64,000 bases of DNA from Rhodococcus opacus B4 (lineage in GTDB: Bacteria > Actinomycetota > Actinomycetes > Mycobacteriales > Mycobacteriaceae): assembly GCF_000010805.1 (NCBI RefSeq), contig NC_012522.1, positions 3,100,001-3,164,000 on the forward strand, written 5' to 3'. Made by a program: the position numbers and the translations under genes. Numbering within the stretch: position 1 is the first letter of the stretch; each line of letters starts with the position of its first letter. The notes under the pieces were generated by a model. That model did no database searches. It worked only from the letters and a program-made list of their open reading frames with translations, and was not told where the DNA came from. This document shows positions 21,381 to 30,697 of the stretch, piece by piece.

Positions 21381-22166
21381 TCACCAGCCGCCGAAGGACA
21401 ACCCGCCGTTGACACTTACCGTCTGCCCATTGATCTGCCCGGCTTCGTCGGAGACCAGGAATGCGACAACGTCGGCGACCTCGTCGACGGTCGGAGGCCT
21501 CCCCTGCGGGAACCGTTCGGCTGCCTTGGCGAACAGCTTCTGCTGAAAGTTCTTGTTCGAGAAGATGCGATCCCAGGACGGCGTGCCGGACGTGAGTGTC
21601 ATGGCGACGCTGTTCACCCGGATCTGCCAGCGGGCAAACTCCCTGGCGAATACTTTGGTCATCAGGATGTATGCGGCACCTGCCGCGCCCATCACAGATT
21701 CCCCCGGCGTCGGGTGTCGTGCGGCGTCGGTCGAGAGCATGACGATCGAGCCACCCCGGGCGCGCAGTGCCGGAATCGCGGCGTGGACCGGGAAGAGCCG
21801 TGGGTACAGGCGCGAGTTGAACGCCGCCTGGATCTCGTCCGGGGTCATCTCCGCGAACGGTTTCGCGCCGGGCTGCCCCTCGGCCCCGGCACTGATGACG
21901 ATGTCGAGAGCGCCACCGCTCCGCGCGGCGGCCCGGTCGACGGCCGCGCCGATACTGCCGGCGTCTCCGGAGTCGGCGGCCTCGAAGTGGACGTCGTCGG
22001 ATACCGCCTTCAGACGAGCGAGCGCATCCTCTCCACGTTCGGGGGTGCGACCGGTCACGGTGACGCTTGCACCCGCGCGCGCCAGCCGGATGCCGGCCTC
22101 CAGCCCCACGCCGCCGGTACCCCCGCTGATGAGGGCCGCTTTGCCCGCCAATTCATGTTCCTTCAT
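21381..22166 (-). CDS. short-chain dehydrogenase/reductase homologue with altered active site
   Basis: 261-residue Rossmann protein with the nucleotide motif GGTGGVG (about 15-21), TGRTPER and the ISAGA segment, ending NGQTVSVNGGLSF as classical SDRs do. In the active-site region the conserved serine is present (VMLST), but where the YxxxK motif should be the sequence reads MGAAGAAYILMTK: alignment from the TKVFARE helix puts Met at Tyr and Gly at Lys. Dehydrogenase activity by the usual mechanism is therefore doubtful. GAAAGG precedes the ATG. It lies between the family I CoA-transferase and the frame-broken CaiB gene. Confidence 0.82.
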   Translation of the reverse strand: MKEHELAGKAALISGGTGGVGLEAGIRLARAGASVTVTGRTPERGEDALARLKAVSDDVHFEAADSGDAGSIGAAVDRAAARSGGALDIVISAGAEGQPGAKPFAEMTPDEIQAAFNSRLYPRLFPVHAAIPALRARGGSIVMLSTDAARHPTPGESVMGAAGAAYILMTKVFAREFARWQIRVNSVAMTLTSGTPSWDRIFSNKNFQQKLFAKAAERFPQGRPPTVDEVADVVAFLVSDEAGQINGQTVSVNGGLSFGGW

Positions 22167-22229
22167 TGTGTTTACCTTTCGAGATCGGGCCACCGCCGGC
22201 CGGATGGCCGCGGCGGTTGGATGCCGGAT

Positions 22230-23549
22230 TCAGGATGGGAGAGTCGATCTCAACGTAGCGCGATGTTCCGGTGCAGCAACCGCGATGAGGCGTTCCGCGC
22301 GCTCACGGAGAGTTGTCGCACGGAGATCGGCGATGCCGAATTCCGTTACGACGAGATCGATGTCGCTCTGCAGCGAGGTCACCGGCCCACTGAGTCTGCC
22401 GACGACCTGGCTGGTGTCCCCGGACGGACTAGTGGCCGCCATCGCGACGATGGCGAGACCGGACTTTGCAAGACGGGTGGCGCGAAAGGTATCCACCTGG
22501 CTGCCCACGGCACCGACGTAGCGCCCCTTGATCACCTCGGAGTTGACCTGGCCGAGGAGATCGACCTCCAGCGCCGAGTTGACCGCGACATAGGGGTTGC
22601 ACTCTGCCACTGCCGTCGCCGACAGAAGCTTGCTTATCGGCACGAACTGGATCGCGTCGGAGTCGTGGACGAACGAATACAGCGCTGGGTCTCCCAGAGC
22701 CATCCCTGTCACGCAGGCCCCTTCCGCGGTGTCCAGGGCACCAGCGTCGTGCAGGTCGAGCAGCCAGTTGCCGACCAGGCCCGAGTGCACCCGCAGTCGT
22801 TGGTGGGCAAGGAGTTCGGTCGCGATCGCGTCTGCCAACGTGCCGATCCCGAGCTGGATCGTTGCACCGTCGGGGATCATGGACGCGACGTTGCGGGACA
22901 GAATCCGCTCGGCCGTAGACGGCGGCCGGGACGGAGTGCCCACGACGGGACGGTCGGTGGCTATCGATGCCGTGATCTGCGAGCGATGCAGCCGCCATTG
23001 CCCACGCGTCGACGGCAGGTTCTCATTGATCTCCGCGAGAACCACCCGGGCCGACTGCGCTGCGAGAGCCACATAGTCCACGGAGGCGCCCACACTGTGA
23101 TACCCGTCCGCGTCGGCAGGCGGCAGCTGCAGCAGGACGACAGAGGCCGGGATTCGACCGCTGACCACGTGCTGTTCGAGCTGGCTGTAGTGGCATGGCA
23201 TGACGTCCATCAGCCCGTTGGCCGCCAGCGGCCGCAAAGGGCCGTGCGCTGCATATCCGACAACCCGCGGCCGACCGGCGGTGACCCTCCCCCACGCATC
23301 GCTGAGCGAATAGCCGCACACCGCCGTCAGTCGCTCACACTCACCCGCCGCCTCGATGAGCCGGGCGACGAGTTCCGGAGGTTCCGCCGCTGCCTGACCG
23401 ATCACCACGGTGTCGCCGGGCAGGAGGTAGTCGGCGATGTTCAGTTCTGCCCTACGTCCTACCTGAGGCAGGCCCTCGGCGGGGGTGTGTGAGGGGAAAT
23501 GTTCCTGCTGGTCACACTGACCCTGTTGTCGGAAACTCATGAGCACCAT
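22230..23549 (-). CDS. family I CoA-transferase (acetyl-CoA hydrolase / 4-hydroxybutyrate CoA-transferase type)
   Basis: 439 residues with the two-domain fold of Cat1/4-hydroxybutyrate CoA-transferases. Recognisable are VVLAEINENLPSTRG, the glycine loop IQLGIGTLADAIA and NSALEVDLLGQVNSE, which carries the glutamate that forms the glutamyl-CoA intermediate. It would transfer CoA from acetyl- or succinyl-CoA to an organic acid; RipA of the itaconate pathway belongs to the same superfamily. It is the first gene of the minus-strand cluster. No Shine-Dalgarno is seen, so the start (23549 or the ATG nine bases in) is uncertain and translation may be leaderless. Confidence 0.82.
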   Translation of the reverse strand: MVLMSFRQQGQCDQQEHFPSHTPAEGLPQVGRRAELNIADYLLPGDTVVIGQAAAEPPELVARLIEAAGECERLTAVCGYSLSDAWGRVTAGRPRVVGYAAHGPLRPLAANGLMDVMPCHYSQLEQHVVSGRIPASVVLLQLPPADADGYHSVGASVDYVALAAQSARVVLAEINENLPSTRGQWRLHRSQITASIATDRPVVGTPSRPPSTAERILSRNVASMIPDGATIQLGIGTLADAIATELLAHQRLRVHSGLVGNWLLDLHDAGALDTAEGACVTGMALGDPALYSFVHDSDAIQFVPISKLLSATAVAECNPYVAVNSALEVDLLGQVNSEVIKGRYVGAVGSQVDTFRATRLAKSGLAIVAMAATSPSGDTSQVVGRLSGPVTSLQSDIDLVVTEFGIADLRATTLRERAERLIAVAAPEHRATLRSTLPS

Positions 23550-23616
23550 CGTGCGTTGACGAGACGCCGATCACTCGGGGGTAAATACCTGTATCCATAC
23601 CTGTACGCGGTTCCGC

Positions 23617-25918
23617 TTACTCCCGCGTCTGGCTACGTTCGGCTACCCACACCGCGATCTGGGCACGCGAGCGGAAGCCGAGCTTGGTGAGGATCCGTTC
23701 GACATGGCCTTCGGCCGTTCGCTGGGCGATCACCAGCTTGCCGGCGATGTCGCGGTTACTCATGCCGCCGGCGACGAGCTCGGCGACCTCAGTCTCTCGA
23801 GGGGTGAGCCGGACAGGCTCGGAGGGGGGACGCGCCGCGGGTGGTTGGCTCGGGCCACCGACCGCGTACTCGAGTGTCTCTTCGACAGAGAATCCGGCAC
23901 CGCGACTGAACGCAGCGTGGTAACTAGCTTCGCTCAACGCCTGGCGGATTGCCTGGTCGACGAGTTCCGTGTCGAGGCTGCGGACCACGGCCTTCGCGAA
24001 GATGGCCGCGGAACCGCGCCATCTCGCATCGGCCGCTCCCCACAGACACGCGGCCCGCTCGAAGTCCCCCTCGGATGCGGCCACAGCGGCCAAAGCCTCA
24101 CAACACATCGCAATTCCGGCGACGAAACCGACCGAGTGAAAGAGGGTCAGGGCCTCACGCAGCCGTACAGTCGCTCGTTCCTGCTCCCCTTTGCGCCAAT
24201 CCTGGAGCCCAGCGATCCACAGGCCACTTGCGGTGCGGAAAGGAGAACCGTGCTCTATGGCCAGTGCGAGCGAGTCCTCTGCAAACTCGGATGCTCGACG
24301 ATCGCCCATGCCGAACGCTGTGACGGCCGCCCGATACAGGGCCTCACAGGCCCCGGCAGCGTTGCCCACCTCCCGGCAGATAGCTGCGGCTTCCCGTGCG
24401 AGTTCGAGCGTTCGAGCACTGTCGCCCCGGAAGAAACTGGCTCTCGCGATGCTGCAGGCAGCGTCGGCAAGGACCTGCTGAAGGCCCAACTGCTTTGCCA
24501 GAGCTTCGGACTCGATTGCCCGCCGCTCCCCTTCGTCGCCGTCGCCCATGAGTGATGCGGCATAGCTGCACGCCGCCGAGGCGCGAGCCCTGATCTCGCT
24601 CGGTTCGAGGTCGAGATCCAGTGCAGTGCTCAGCCACCGGTACTCCTCGACGACGAAACTCGCCCCCACCCGATAGAGTTGTAGTGGGGAGACGATCTCC
24701 AGAACCGCCGTGAAATCCTGCAACTCGGTCAGGCAGAACTCCACGGCAGCACGGATATTCGCGTGTTCCCTCCGCGCACTGCGCGACCACTCGAGTTCAC
24801 GCGGGCTGAAGTAATCCGTGCTGCCCCGGAGCGCGAGAGCACGGAAGTAATCGCGGTGACGCAACCGTACGACTCGCTCCTCACCGGACTCACGCAACCG
24901 CTCGGCACCGAACTCGCGGAGAAGCCCGAGCATTTGAAGTCGGGCCGCACGCCCGTGCGCCTCGCCGTCTCTCGTCACGATCGACTTGTCCACGAGTCCG
25001 GCGATCAGTTCGAAGACCTCTTTTCGGGGAACGGCATCGCCGGCGCACACCTCCTCGGCGGCGCCCACCGTGAAGCCGTCCGCGAACACGGAAAGCCGCG
25101 CCCACAGGTCCTGTTCGGCAGCTGAGCACAGTCGGTAACTCCAGTCGACCGTCGATTCCAGTGTCCGATGCCGCTCCGGGGTGGTGCGCAACGCACTCAC
25201 CAGCACGTGGAAAGAATCGTCGAGCCGCGTGAGGATGTCCTCCAGCGAGTAGGCCCGCAACCGGGCGGCGGCGAGTTCGATCGCCAGCGGAACGCCGTCG
25301 AGGCGCTGGCAGATGCTCGTCACGAGCTCCCGGTTACCCTCGTCGATCGCAAAGCCTGGAAGCGCCGCGGCAGCCCGCTCCGCGAACAGGGCCACGGCAT
25401 CGGAACCCGCAGCAAGCGGCCGCCCGGGCACGGGTGTGGGCAGGGGCCGAACCGGGAGGACCAGTTCACCCTCGACGCCAAGCACCTGTCGGCTCGTGGC
25501 CAGGACCCGGAGAGTCGGCGCTGCCGTGAGGAGCTTGCTCAGCAACGCGGCGACCGGCTCGATTATGTGCTCGCAGTTGTCGACGACCAGCAGCAGCTGC
25601 TTGCCCTGGAAGTGATCGACGAGGTCGATGACCGGGTCAGTGGTGGTGTGGAAGAGCCCGAGCGTGGAAGCCATGACCGACGGCGCCATCTCACGTGGCA
25701 AGATCGGCCAACTCCACCAGCCACACGCCGTCGGAAAAAGACCGACGAACCTCGGCAGCGATCTGCCGGGCCATGCGGGTCTTGCCGACTCCGCCCGGTC
25801 CGGTCAAGGTCAGCAAGCGGGCCGACCTCAGGAGTTTTCCGGCTTCGGCAAGCTCCCGGCGGCGGCCGACGAAGCTCGTGACCTCGGTCGGCAGGTTTCC
25901 TCGAACGCGCGCCGTCAT
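23617..25918 (-). pseudogene. LuxR-type regulator with STAND/NB-ARC ATPase, frame-broken
   Basis: The N-terminal 70 residues (MTARVRGNLPTEVTSFVGRR, Walker A GPGGVGKT) end prematurely at VELADLAT. The rest of about 690 residues continues in the next frame from PREMAPSVMASTLG: Walker B LLLVVDNCEHI, a helical TPR-like middle, and a C-terminal LuxR helix-turn-helix (LTPRETEVAELVAGGMSNRD, RTAEGHVERILTKL). Removing one T in GATCTTGCC near 25700 restores the frame. Such proteins are large signal-dependent activators. It lies directly upstream of the CoA-ester cluster on the same strand, so it is a candidate activator of it. Confidence 0.83.
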
Positions 25919-26027
25919 GTTCGCATCGTGCCACCACCCCGGGCGACTGTGAACCGGGCCGGCTGTTCGGCTCTCCCGGCTCTGGGGCGATCTGCCGAAA
26001 GGGCCCGAGTGGTCGGTCGCGGCGACC

Positions 26028-26423
26028 TCAGGGCATCTCGAGCCGGCACTGTTCCGGCGCGCGAGAGTTGTCGATGACGCAGAACCGGTTTCCCTCGGTA
26101 TCCTCCAGCACCACGAAGTCCGAGTCCTCGGGGTACCGGTCCCACGGCACACGCCGCGCACCGAGACCGACGAGTCGTTCGATCTCCGCGGCCTGATCCG
26201 CGCTGTCGCGGGCGTGCAGGTCGAGGTGCAGCCGAGGTTCGGGTTCCGCGTCGTGTTCGCTCTGCTGGATCGCCAGCAGTGGCCGGCCGTCGGGCAGCGT
26301 CAGGTTGGTGAAGTCGTTGTCGCCGACGGGCGGGAGCGCAGTCAATCCGAGTGCCTCGGTCCAGAACCTGGTTGCACGCCCGATGTCGCGTGCACCGATC
26401 ACGGTCGTTCCCAAGATGAGCAT
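26028..26423 (-). CDS. VOC-superfamily (glyoxalase/bleomycin-resistance fold) protein
   Basis: 131 residues made of two babbab modules. The first begins LILGTTVIGARDIGRATRFW; the second ends DFVVLEDTEGNRFCVIDNS, with the terminal acidic ligand position of VOC proteins. Metal ligands and substrate cannot be assigned. It stands alone, with no clear ribosome site. Confidence 0.7.
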   Translation of the reverse strand: MLILGTTVIGARDIGRATRFWTEALGLTALPPVGDNDFTNLTLPDGRPLLAIQQSEHDAEPEPRLHLDLHARDSADQAAEIERLVGLGARRVPWDRYPEDSDFVVLEDTEGNRFCVIDNSRAPEQCRLEMP

Positions 26424-26463
26424 GAACCGAATTTATCCGCTGCGCCGGGCCGGGGGGGGGACG

Positions 26464-27300
26464 ATGTGGGGTGTGGAATTCGACGACCCGGTGTTGCGTC
26501 CCCTGGCCGAACGCTTGTGCGGCATCTACGGCGTCGTCGGCGTCACCCTCGGCGGCAGCCGCGCCCGAGGGACACACACGGCGGAATCCGACTACGACCT
26601 CGGGGTCTACTACCGCGGTGCCCTCGACACCGACGGGCTGACCCACCTCGCGCAGGAATGCGCCGGCGCCGGGGCATCTGCGACGCGGACGGGTGAGTGG
26701 GGACCGTGGGTCGACGGCGGGGCGTGGCTGTCCATCGACGGCCGGGCGGTCGACTGGCTGTACCGCGACCTCGACCGGGTGACCGCGGTGTGGCAGGACA
26801 CCCAGCAGGGTGTGTACGGGTTTCACGCCCAGACCGGTCACCCGTTCGGGTTCGCGGACTTCGCCTACGCGGGCGAACTCGCGTCGGCGGTGATCCTCGC
26901 CGATCCGTCCGGACGCATCGCTGCTCTTCACGCCGACATGCAGCACTACCCGGACCCCCTGCGCGAAGCCCTGGTGCGGCGACTGTGGGAGGCGGACTTC
27001 GTCACCATGCTGGCCCGCAAGGCGATCCCGCGGGCCGATGCGACGTATGTGGCGGGGTGCCTGTTCCGCGCGGTGTGCCTGTGCGCGCACGCGCTCCACG
27101 CGCATGCCCGGCGCTGGGTGATCAACGAGAAGGGGGCTGTGACCGCCGCCGGTGCCCTGCCGAACGCACCCACCGACTTCACCGCTCGCGCTCACGCCGT
27201 TCTCGGCCGGCTCGGAACGACGCCCGACGAACTGACCGCCGCCGTCACCCTGGCCGAACAACTCGTCGACGACACCCGGAACGCCTGCCCCCTGACGTGA
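26464..27300 (+). CDS. nucleotidyltransferase-fold protein
   Basis: 278 residues. The N-terminal third has the pol-beta nucleotidyltransferase signature GGSRARGTHTAESDYDL (about 26-42), giving the GGS and DxD-like catalytic elements, with a third acidic residue in RAVDWLY (D about 99). The remainder is helical. The family includes aminoglycoside adenylyltransferases and many uncharacterised transferases; the acceptor is unknown. The ATG follows a run of nine G residues, which must act as the ribosome-binding site and is prone to slippage. The gene converges on the VOC gene at 27314. Confidence 0.72.
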   Translation: MWGVEFDDPVLRPLAERLCGIYGVVGVTLGGSRARGTHTAESDYDLGVYYRGALDTDGLTHLAQECAGAGASATRTGEWGPWVDGGAWLSIDGRAVDWLYRDLDRVTAVWQDTQQGVYGFHAQTGHPFGFADFAYAGELASAVILADPSGRIAALHADMQHYPDPLREALVRRLWEADFVTMLARKAIPRADATYVAGCLFRAVCLCAHALHAHARRWVINEKGAVTAAGALPNAPTDFTARAHAVLGRLGTTPDELTAAVTLAEQLVDDTRNACPLT

Positions 27301-27313
27301 GCCGTGCGAACCC

Positions 27314-27748
27314 TCAGGCGTTCTCCCCGAACCGCCCGCGGGCCTCGACCGGAATCAGCGGCTTCTCCGCCCGCGCCTTGATCTGCTGGACCGCCCACGT
27401 ATTACCGTCGGGATCGGCGAATCCGAAAAAGGTTCCCCCGTCACGCTCATCGAACACGGTGATCTCGCTGACCTCGACACCTCGATCGAGCAACTCCTGG
27501 CGGGCTGCGGCGGCGTCGGCGACCACCAACTGCAGTCCCCTCATCGACCCCGGCGCCATCTCCGTCTGCGATGGGAGATCACCGATCACGATCGAACAGC
27601 CCGAACCGGTGGGGGTCAGCTGAACGACGTGCATGTGCTCGTTGGCGGTGTCGTGATCGAGATGGAAGCCGAGCTTGTCGCGGTAGAACGCGACCGATCG
27701 ATCGATGTCACTGACGGGCAGAACGACCACTTCGAGTGTCCAGTCCAT
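27314..27748 (-). CDS. VOC-superfamily protein
   Basis: 144 residues, starting MDWTLEVVVLPVSDIDRSVAFY and ending GTFFGFADPDGNTWAVQQIK, the classic N- and C-terminal halves of a glyoxalase-fold protein. The DPDGN motif places the final metal- or substrate-facing strand. Related proteins are annotated only as glyoxalases; no specific reaction is claimed. GGAGG lies ten bases upstream of the ATG. Confidence 0.75.
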   Translation of the reverse strand: MDWTLEVVVLPVSDIDRSVAFYRDKLGFHLDHDTANEHMHVVQLTPTGSGCSIVIGDLPSQTEMAPGSMRGLQLVVADAAAARQELLDRGVEVSEITVFDERDGGTFFGFADPDGNTWAVQQIKARAEKPLIPVEARGRFGENA

Positions 27749-27877
27749 GATGCGAGTTCCTCCGTTTAGGCGAGGAGCAAGATTGCTCCGCATCAGATGG
27801 TGGCGCATCGATGGCGTCGCTGCCGTTGATCCGCCGAGAAACCGTCGGCGATCCCGCGGATGATGTGGATTCTTCGG

Positions 27878-28535
27878 TTACAGCCAGTGCTGGCGCTTGA
27901 AGACACGGAACAGGGTCACCGAGGTGGCAAGCATCAATACCAGGGCAAGCGGGTAGCCGACGGTCCAGTGGAGTTCGGGCATGTGGTCGAAGTTCGTCCC
28001 GTTCCTCGCTCTGTTGTTGCCCGACCAGGGTCGCGTGAACGGTGAGAGCGGTTTCGAGGTGCGCTCGGAACCAATCGGCCTTCTCGACCAGGCGCAGGGA
28101 ATGGTCGAGTACGTCATGCAGGTGGCGTTGAAGTTCCAGGTCGACGTTGTATTTGTCGGATCCGCGTTGAAGGGCTTCGAGGATGTCGACGAGCGGATGT
28201 GTGGCACGTTGGAACGCGATCACCTCTCGGGAGAGTTCGTAAATTCTGCGGGCGACCGCTTCCTTGCCGGTGAGCAGTTGGTCTTCGATCTCGTCGAGGT
28301 CGTTTTCCAGCCCCGCGGCGACCGGCAGGTATTCATCGACGAACTGGTCCAAGATCGCGTACAGAACCGCCTCCGGACCCAGTTTCAGCAGGTGTGGAGA
28401 TCGTTCGAGCCGGTGGTGCACGCGGCTGAGGTCAGGGAATTCAGCGTGGCGGATGGTCACCACGAGGTCGGGCCGATACAGCCCGATCCAGGTACGCCTC
28501 CCGTCGACGTACACGGCGTTGTCAACGATCGTCAT
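27878..28535 (-). pseudogene. CorA-type Mg2+/Co2+ transporter remnant
   Basis: Pieces of CorA appear in order: NAVYVDGRRTWIGLYRPD, then directly LVVTIRHAEFPDL, ENDLDEIEDQLLTG, the stalk helix to VGQQQSEER, and, in a second frame, NFDHMPELHW...VFKRQHWL, the loop and last membrane helix. Compared with intact actinobacterial CorA (about 330-370 residues), roughly 70 residues are missing between WIGLYRPD and LVVTIRH. A second deletion with frameshift has removed the first transmembrane helix, and the GMN motif reads GTN. Two independent deletions make this a decayed gene rather than a sequencing error. The exact 5' end is uncertain. Confidence 0.82.
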
Positions 28536-28709
28536 GTCAACCACATCCCTGACTGCGGGCGGCAACTATTGCTTGCGCCGAGGGCACACCTCATTCCACC
28601 ACCGAGCGGAGCAAACGTGGCGTCAGTCTTGCGGAGTACCGCGGCATGAAAACGTCAAGATCAGGACGAAGAAATCATCGAGGCAGAGCCCTGCCCCGCC
28701 GGCGGTCCA

Positions 28710-28862
28710 TCAGTCGCTCGTCCGGTAGAGACGCCAGAACCACCACGTCGCCCCAGCCAGACACAGTCCTCCCGAACCGAAGGCCCCCACCGCGAGGAGC
28801 ATGGTTCCGAACGCACTCAACGCGATAAGGCCCGCCAACTGCAGGACAACGGAGAACTGCAT
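28710..28862 (-). CDS. putative small membrane protein (50 aa)
   Basis: An ATG-started ORF encodes MQFSVVLQLAGLIALSAFG, a glycine-rich second hydrophobic stretch, and WWFWRLYRTSD at the end, consistent with two short membrane helices and a charged cytoplasmic tail. No family is recognised and the ribosome site is weak, so the call rests on the hydrophobic pattern. An internal ATG would give a 31-residue form. Confidence 0.4.
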   Translation of the reverse strand: MQFSVVLQLAGLIALSAFGTMLLAVGAFGSGGLCLAGATWWFWRLYRTSD

Positions 28863-29055
28863 ACCGCGACTATCGATCACCTTGGTAGTCGACGAAAGCC
28901 GCCCTGTGCCGCTTCAGGTCGCGAAGGGGTCCGCGCTTCATCGCGGGCGCATATGGATCTCGCGAAGAATGCGACAGGCCTCTTCTCACGCGCCCGCCGG
29001 CGGTCGACGCTGATCTGGTCAGTTTCACGACATCGCCTGAAGGGAAGTCTTTGTC

Positions 29056-29226
29056 ATGGGTGATCTCCTGATCACAGTCCTGCTCCTGGGATCGTTCATC
29101 GGGGCCGCATTGATGATCCGCTACATCAATACCCGCACCGCCCGGCCCGCCACCGCCCGGCAACGCACGCGGGTGACTGCTGCGGACGAGAAGTGCTCCC
29201 GGGAGAGCCGCTCAGCCCGTCTGTGA
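29056..29226 (+). CDS. putative small membrane protein (56 aa)
   Basis: The ORF starts MGDLLITVLLLGSFIGAAL, one clear membrane helix, followed by an arginine/threonine-rich cytoplasmic tail ending SRSARL. GAAGGGA lies ten bases upstream of the ATG. No family is recognised. It lies between the corA and WS/DGAT remnants, so it could be degenerating or chance. Confidence 0.4.
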   Translation: MGDLLITVLLLGSFIGAALMIRYINTRTARPATARQRTRVTAADEKCSRESRSARL

Positions 29227-29517
29227 TCTGCGCCGCCGTCCACCGCCGCCGGCGTGTCAAAACTCGATGCGAATCCGAGGTCGCGTGCCGCATCGACGCG
29301 GCGCACCGAGGTCCGCGCCTGCGCGCATGACGAGCGGCCGCGGGGTCGGCCCGGAACCGCTCATACGTATGGATATCGCGAAGAATTCATCGGACGGTGG
29401 CCGTCGGCGGCACGGAAGACGCACCCTGATGTGGTGCGAGAAACGCACTACCCCAACTGTTTTCCAGCACGATTGGACCCTGATCGGTCTTCGGCTCGAG
29501 GTCCGAAAGGTCATCGC

Positions 29518-30097
29518 ATGTTGCTTCCCATGTCGCCGCTGGATTCGATGTTTCTGCTCGGAGAGTCTCGTGAGCATCCGATGCATGTAGGTGGGCGTGC
29601 AGATTTCCAGCCTCGGAGGGGGCCGATGCGCGGGATATGCGAGCGCTGCTCGACGCCGCGCTCACCGACACCGATCAGGACGTGGCCTCGAGACTGGGTA
29701 GACGGGCCAGGCGATCGTGGGCTCGCTGGGTCAGTGGGGCTGGGAATCGGACACGCGCATCGACCTCGGGCATCACGTCCGCCACGACGCCCTGGCCGAG
29801 CCCGGAGAGGAAGCGCAATTGCTGGCCCTGTGCTCTCGTCTGCACAGCACCCCGCTCGATCGCAGCCGACCGCTGTGGGAGATCCACCTGATCGAGGGAT
29901 TGCGCGACGGACGGTACGCGACCTACACCAAAATCCACCACGCCGTCGCGGACGGCGTCAGCGCGATGACGATGGTGCGCCGCGCACTCAGCGAGAACCC
30001 GGACGAGCGCGCATGCGCGCGCCGTGGCAGCACTCTCGCCCGGGCGGCGCGTCAGCAGGGTGGGCCACGCGCACTCGAACACGCTGCTGGAAGCTGA
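29518..30097 (+). pseudogene. wax ester synthase / diacylglycerol acyltransferase (WS/DGAT) 5' remnant
   Basis: The start MLLPMSPLDSMFLLGESREH is the canonical N-terminus of bacterial WS/DGAT enzymes. After about 35 residues the frame shifts (MRALLDAALTDTDQDVASRL in a second frame), then shifts again to GSLGQWGWESDTRIDLGHHV, and reaches the catalytic HHAVADG (the HHxxxDG motif) before similarity stops. Only about 190 of the usual 450-480 residues remain. These enzymes make the triacylglycerol and wax stores for which Rhodococcus is known and are highly multicopy, so loss of one copy is plausible. GAAAGG precedes the ATG. Confidence 0.82.
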
Positions 30098-30209
30098 TGT
30101 CTCGGAACACACTCCAGTGCAGTCGGATTCGCAGTACGCCAAGACAACGGAACCGTCGATTGACGAAGATCCCGGGCCGGGACACTGCTGGACATTTCAG
30201 CCGAAGTGG

Positions 30210-30626
30210 CTACCAGCCGCGCAACCGGTCCGGGGCGACGCGGATGAGCGTCGCGTAGTCCTGCCGGAACCTCTCGGGCGTGTAGTCCAGACCGGCCATG
30301 TCCCCGCGGTACTTCTCGACGTATGCCGCCCACTCCTCTGCCGTGGGACCGTCCGGGTCGACGTGCGCCTTCCCAGTGAACACCGACACCTCACCACCGT
30401 GCGCGCTGCTGTTGAAATTGAGCGCGACCTGCGGATTCTTCTCGATATTCGCAAGCTTGGCGGTGGCCGGTTGGCTGAAGATCAGGAACTCGGTGCCCGA
30501 CCACTCGAACCACACCGGGGTGGGAACCGGCGCGCCGGTGCGACCGACGGTCGTCAACCACACGACGGTTTCGCGGGCCAGGCGCTCGGCGACGGATTCT
30601 GTGATCGCGGACGCTGAAAGAGTCAT
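30210..30626 (-). CDS. PPOX-class (probably F420-dependent) oxidoreductase
   Basis: 138-residue split-barrel flavin/deazaflavin-binding protein. The conserved opening ARETVVWLTTVGRTGAPVPTPVWF and the strand FLIFSQPATAKLANIEKNP with the NPQVALNF motif match the mycobacterial PPOX group whose members bind F420. The substrate is unknown. AGGAG lies six bases upstream of the ATG. It is 72 bases downstream of lpd on the same strand, probably as its own unit or a distal member of the bkd operon. Confidence 0.77.
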   Translation of the reverse strand: MTLSASAITESVAERLARETVVWLTTVGRTGAPVPTPVWFEWSGTEFLIFSQPATAKLANIEKNPQVALNFNSSAHGGEVSVFTGKAHVDPDGPTAEEWAAYVEKYRGDMAGLDYTPERFRQDYATLIRVAPDRLRGW

Positions 30627-30697
30627 TGCGTACTCCTGTGTCGTTTCCGGTATCAACCGATATCAACCGTGGGGCAGGGCGCGATCTTCCCGCGCGC

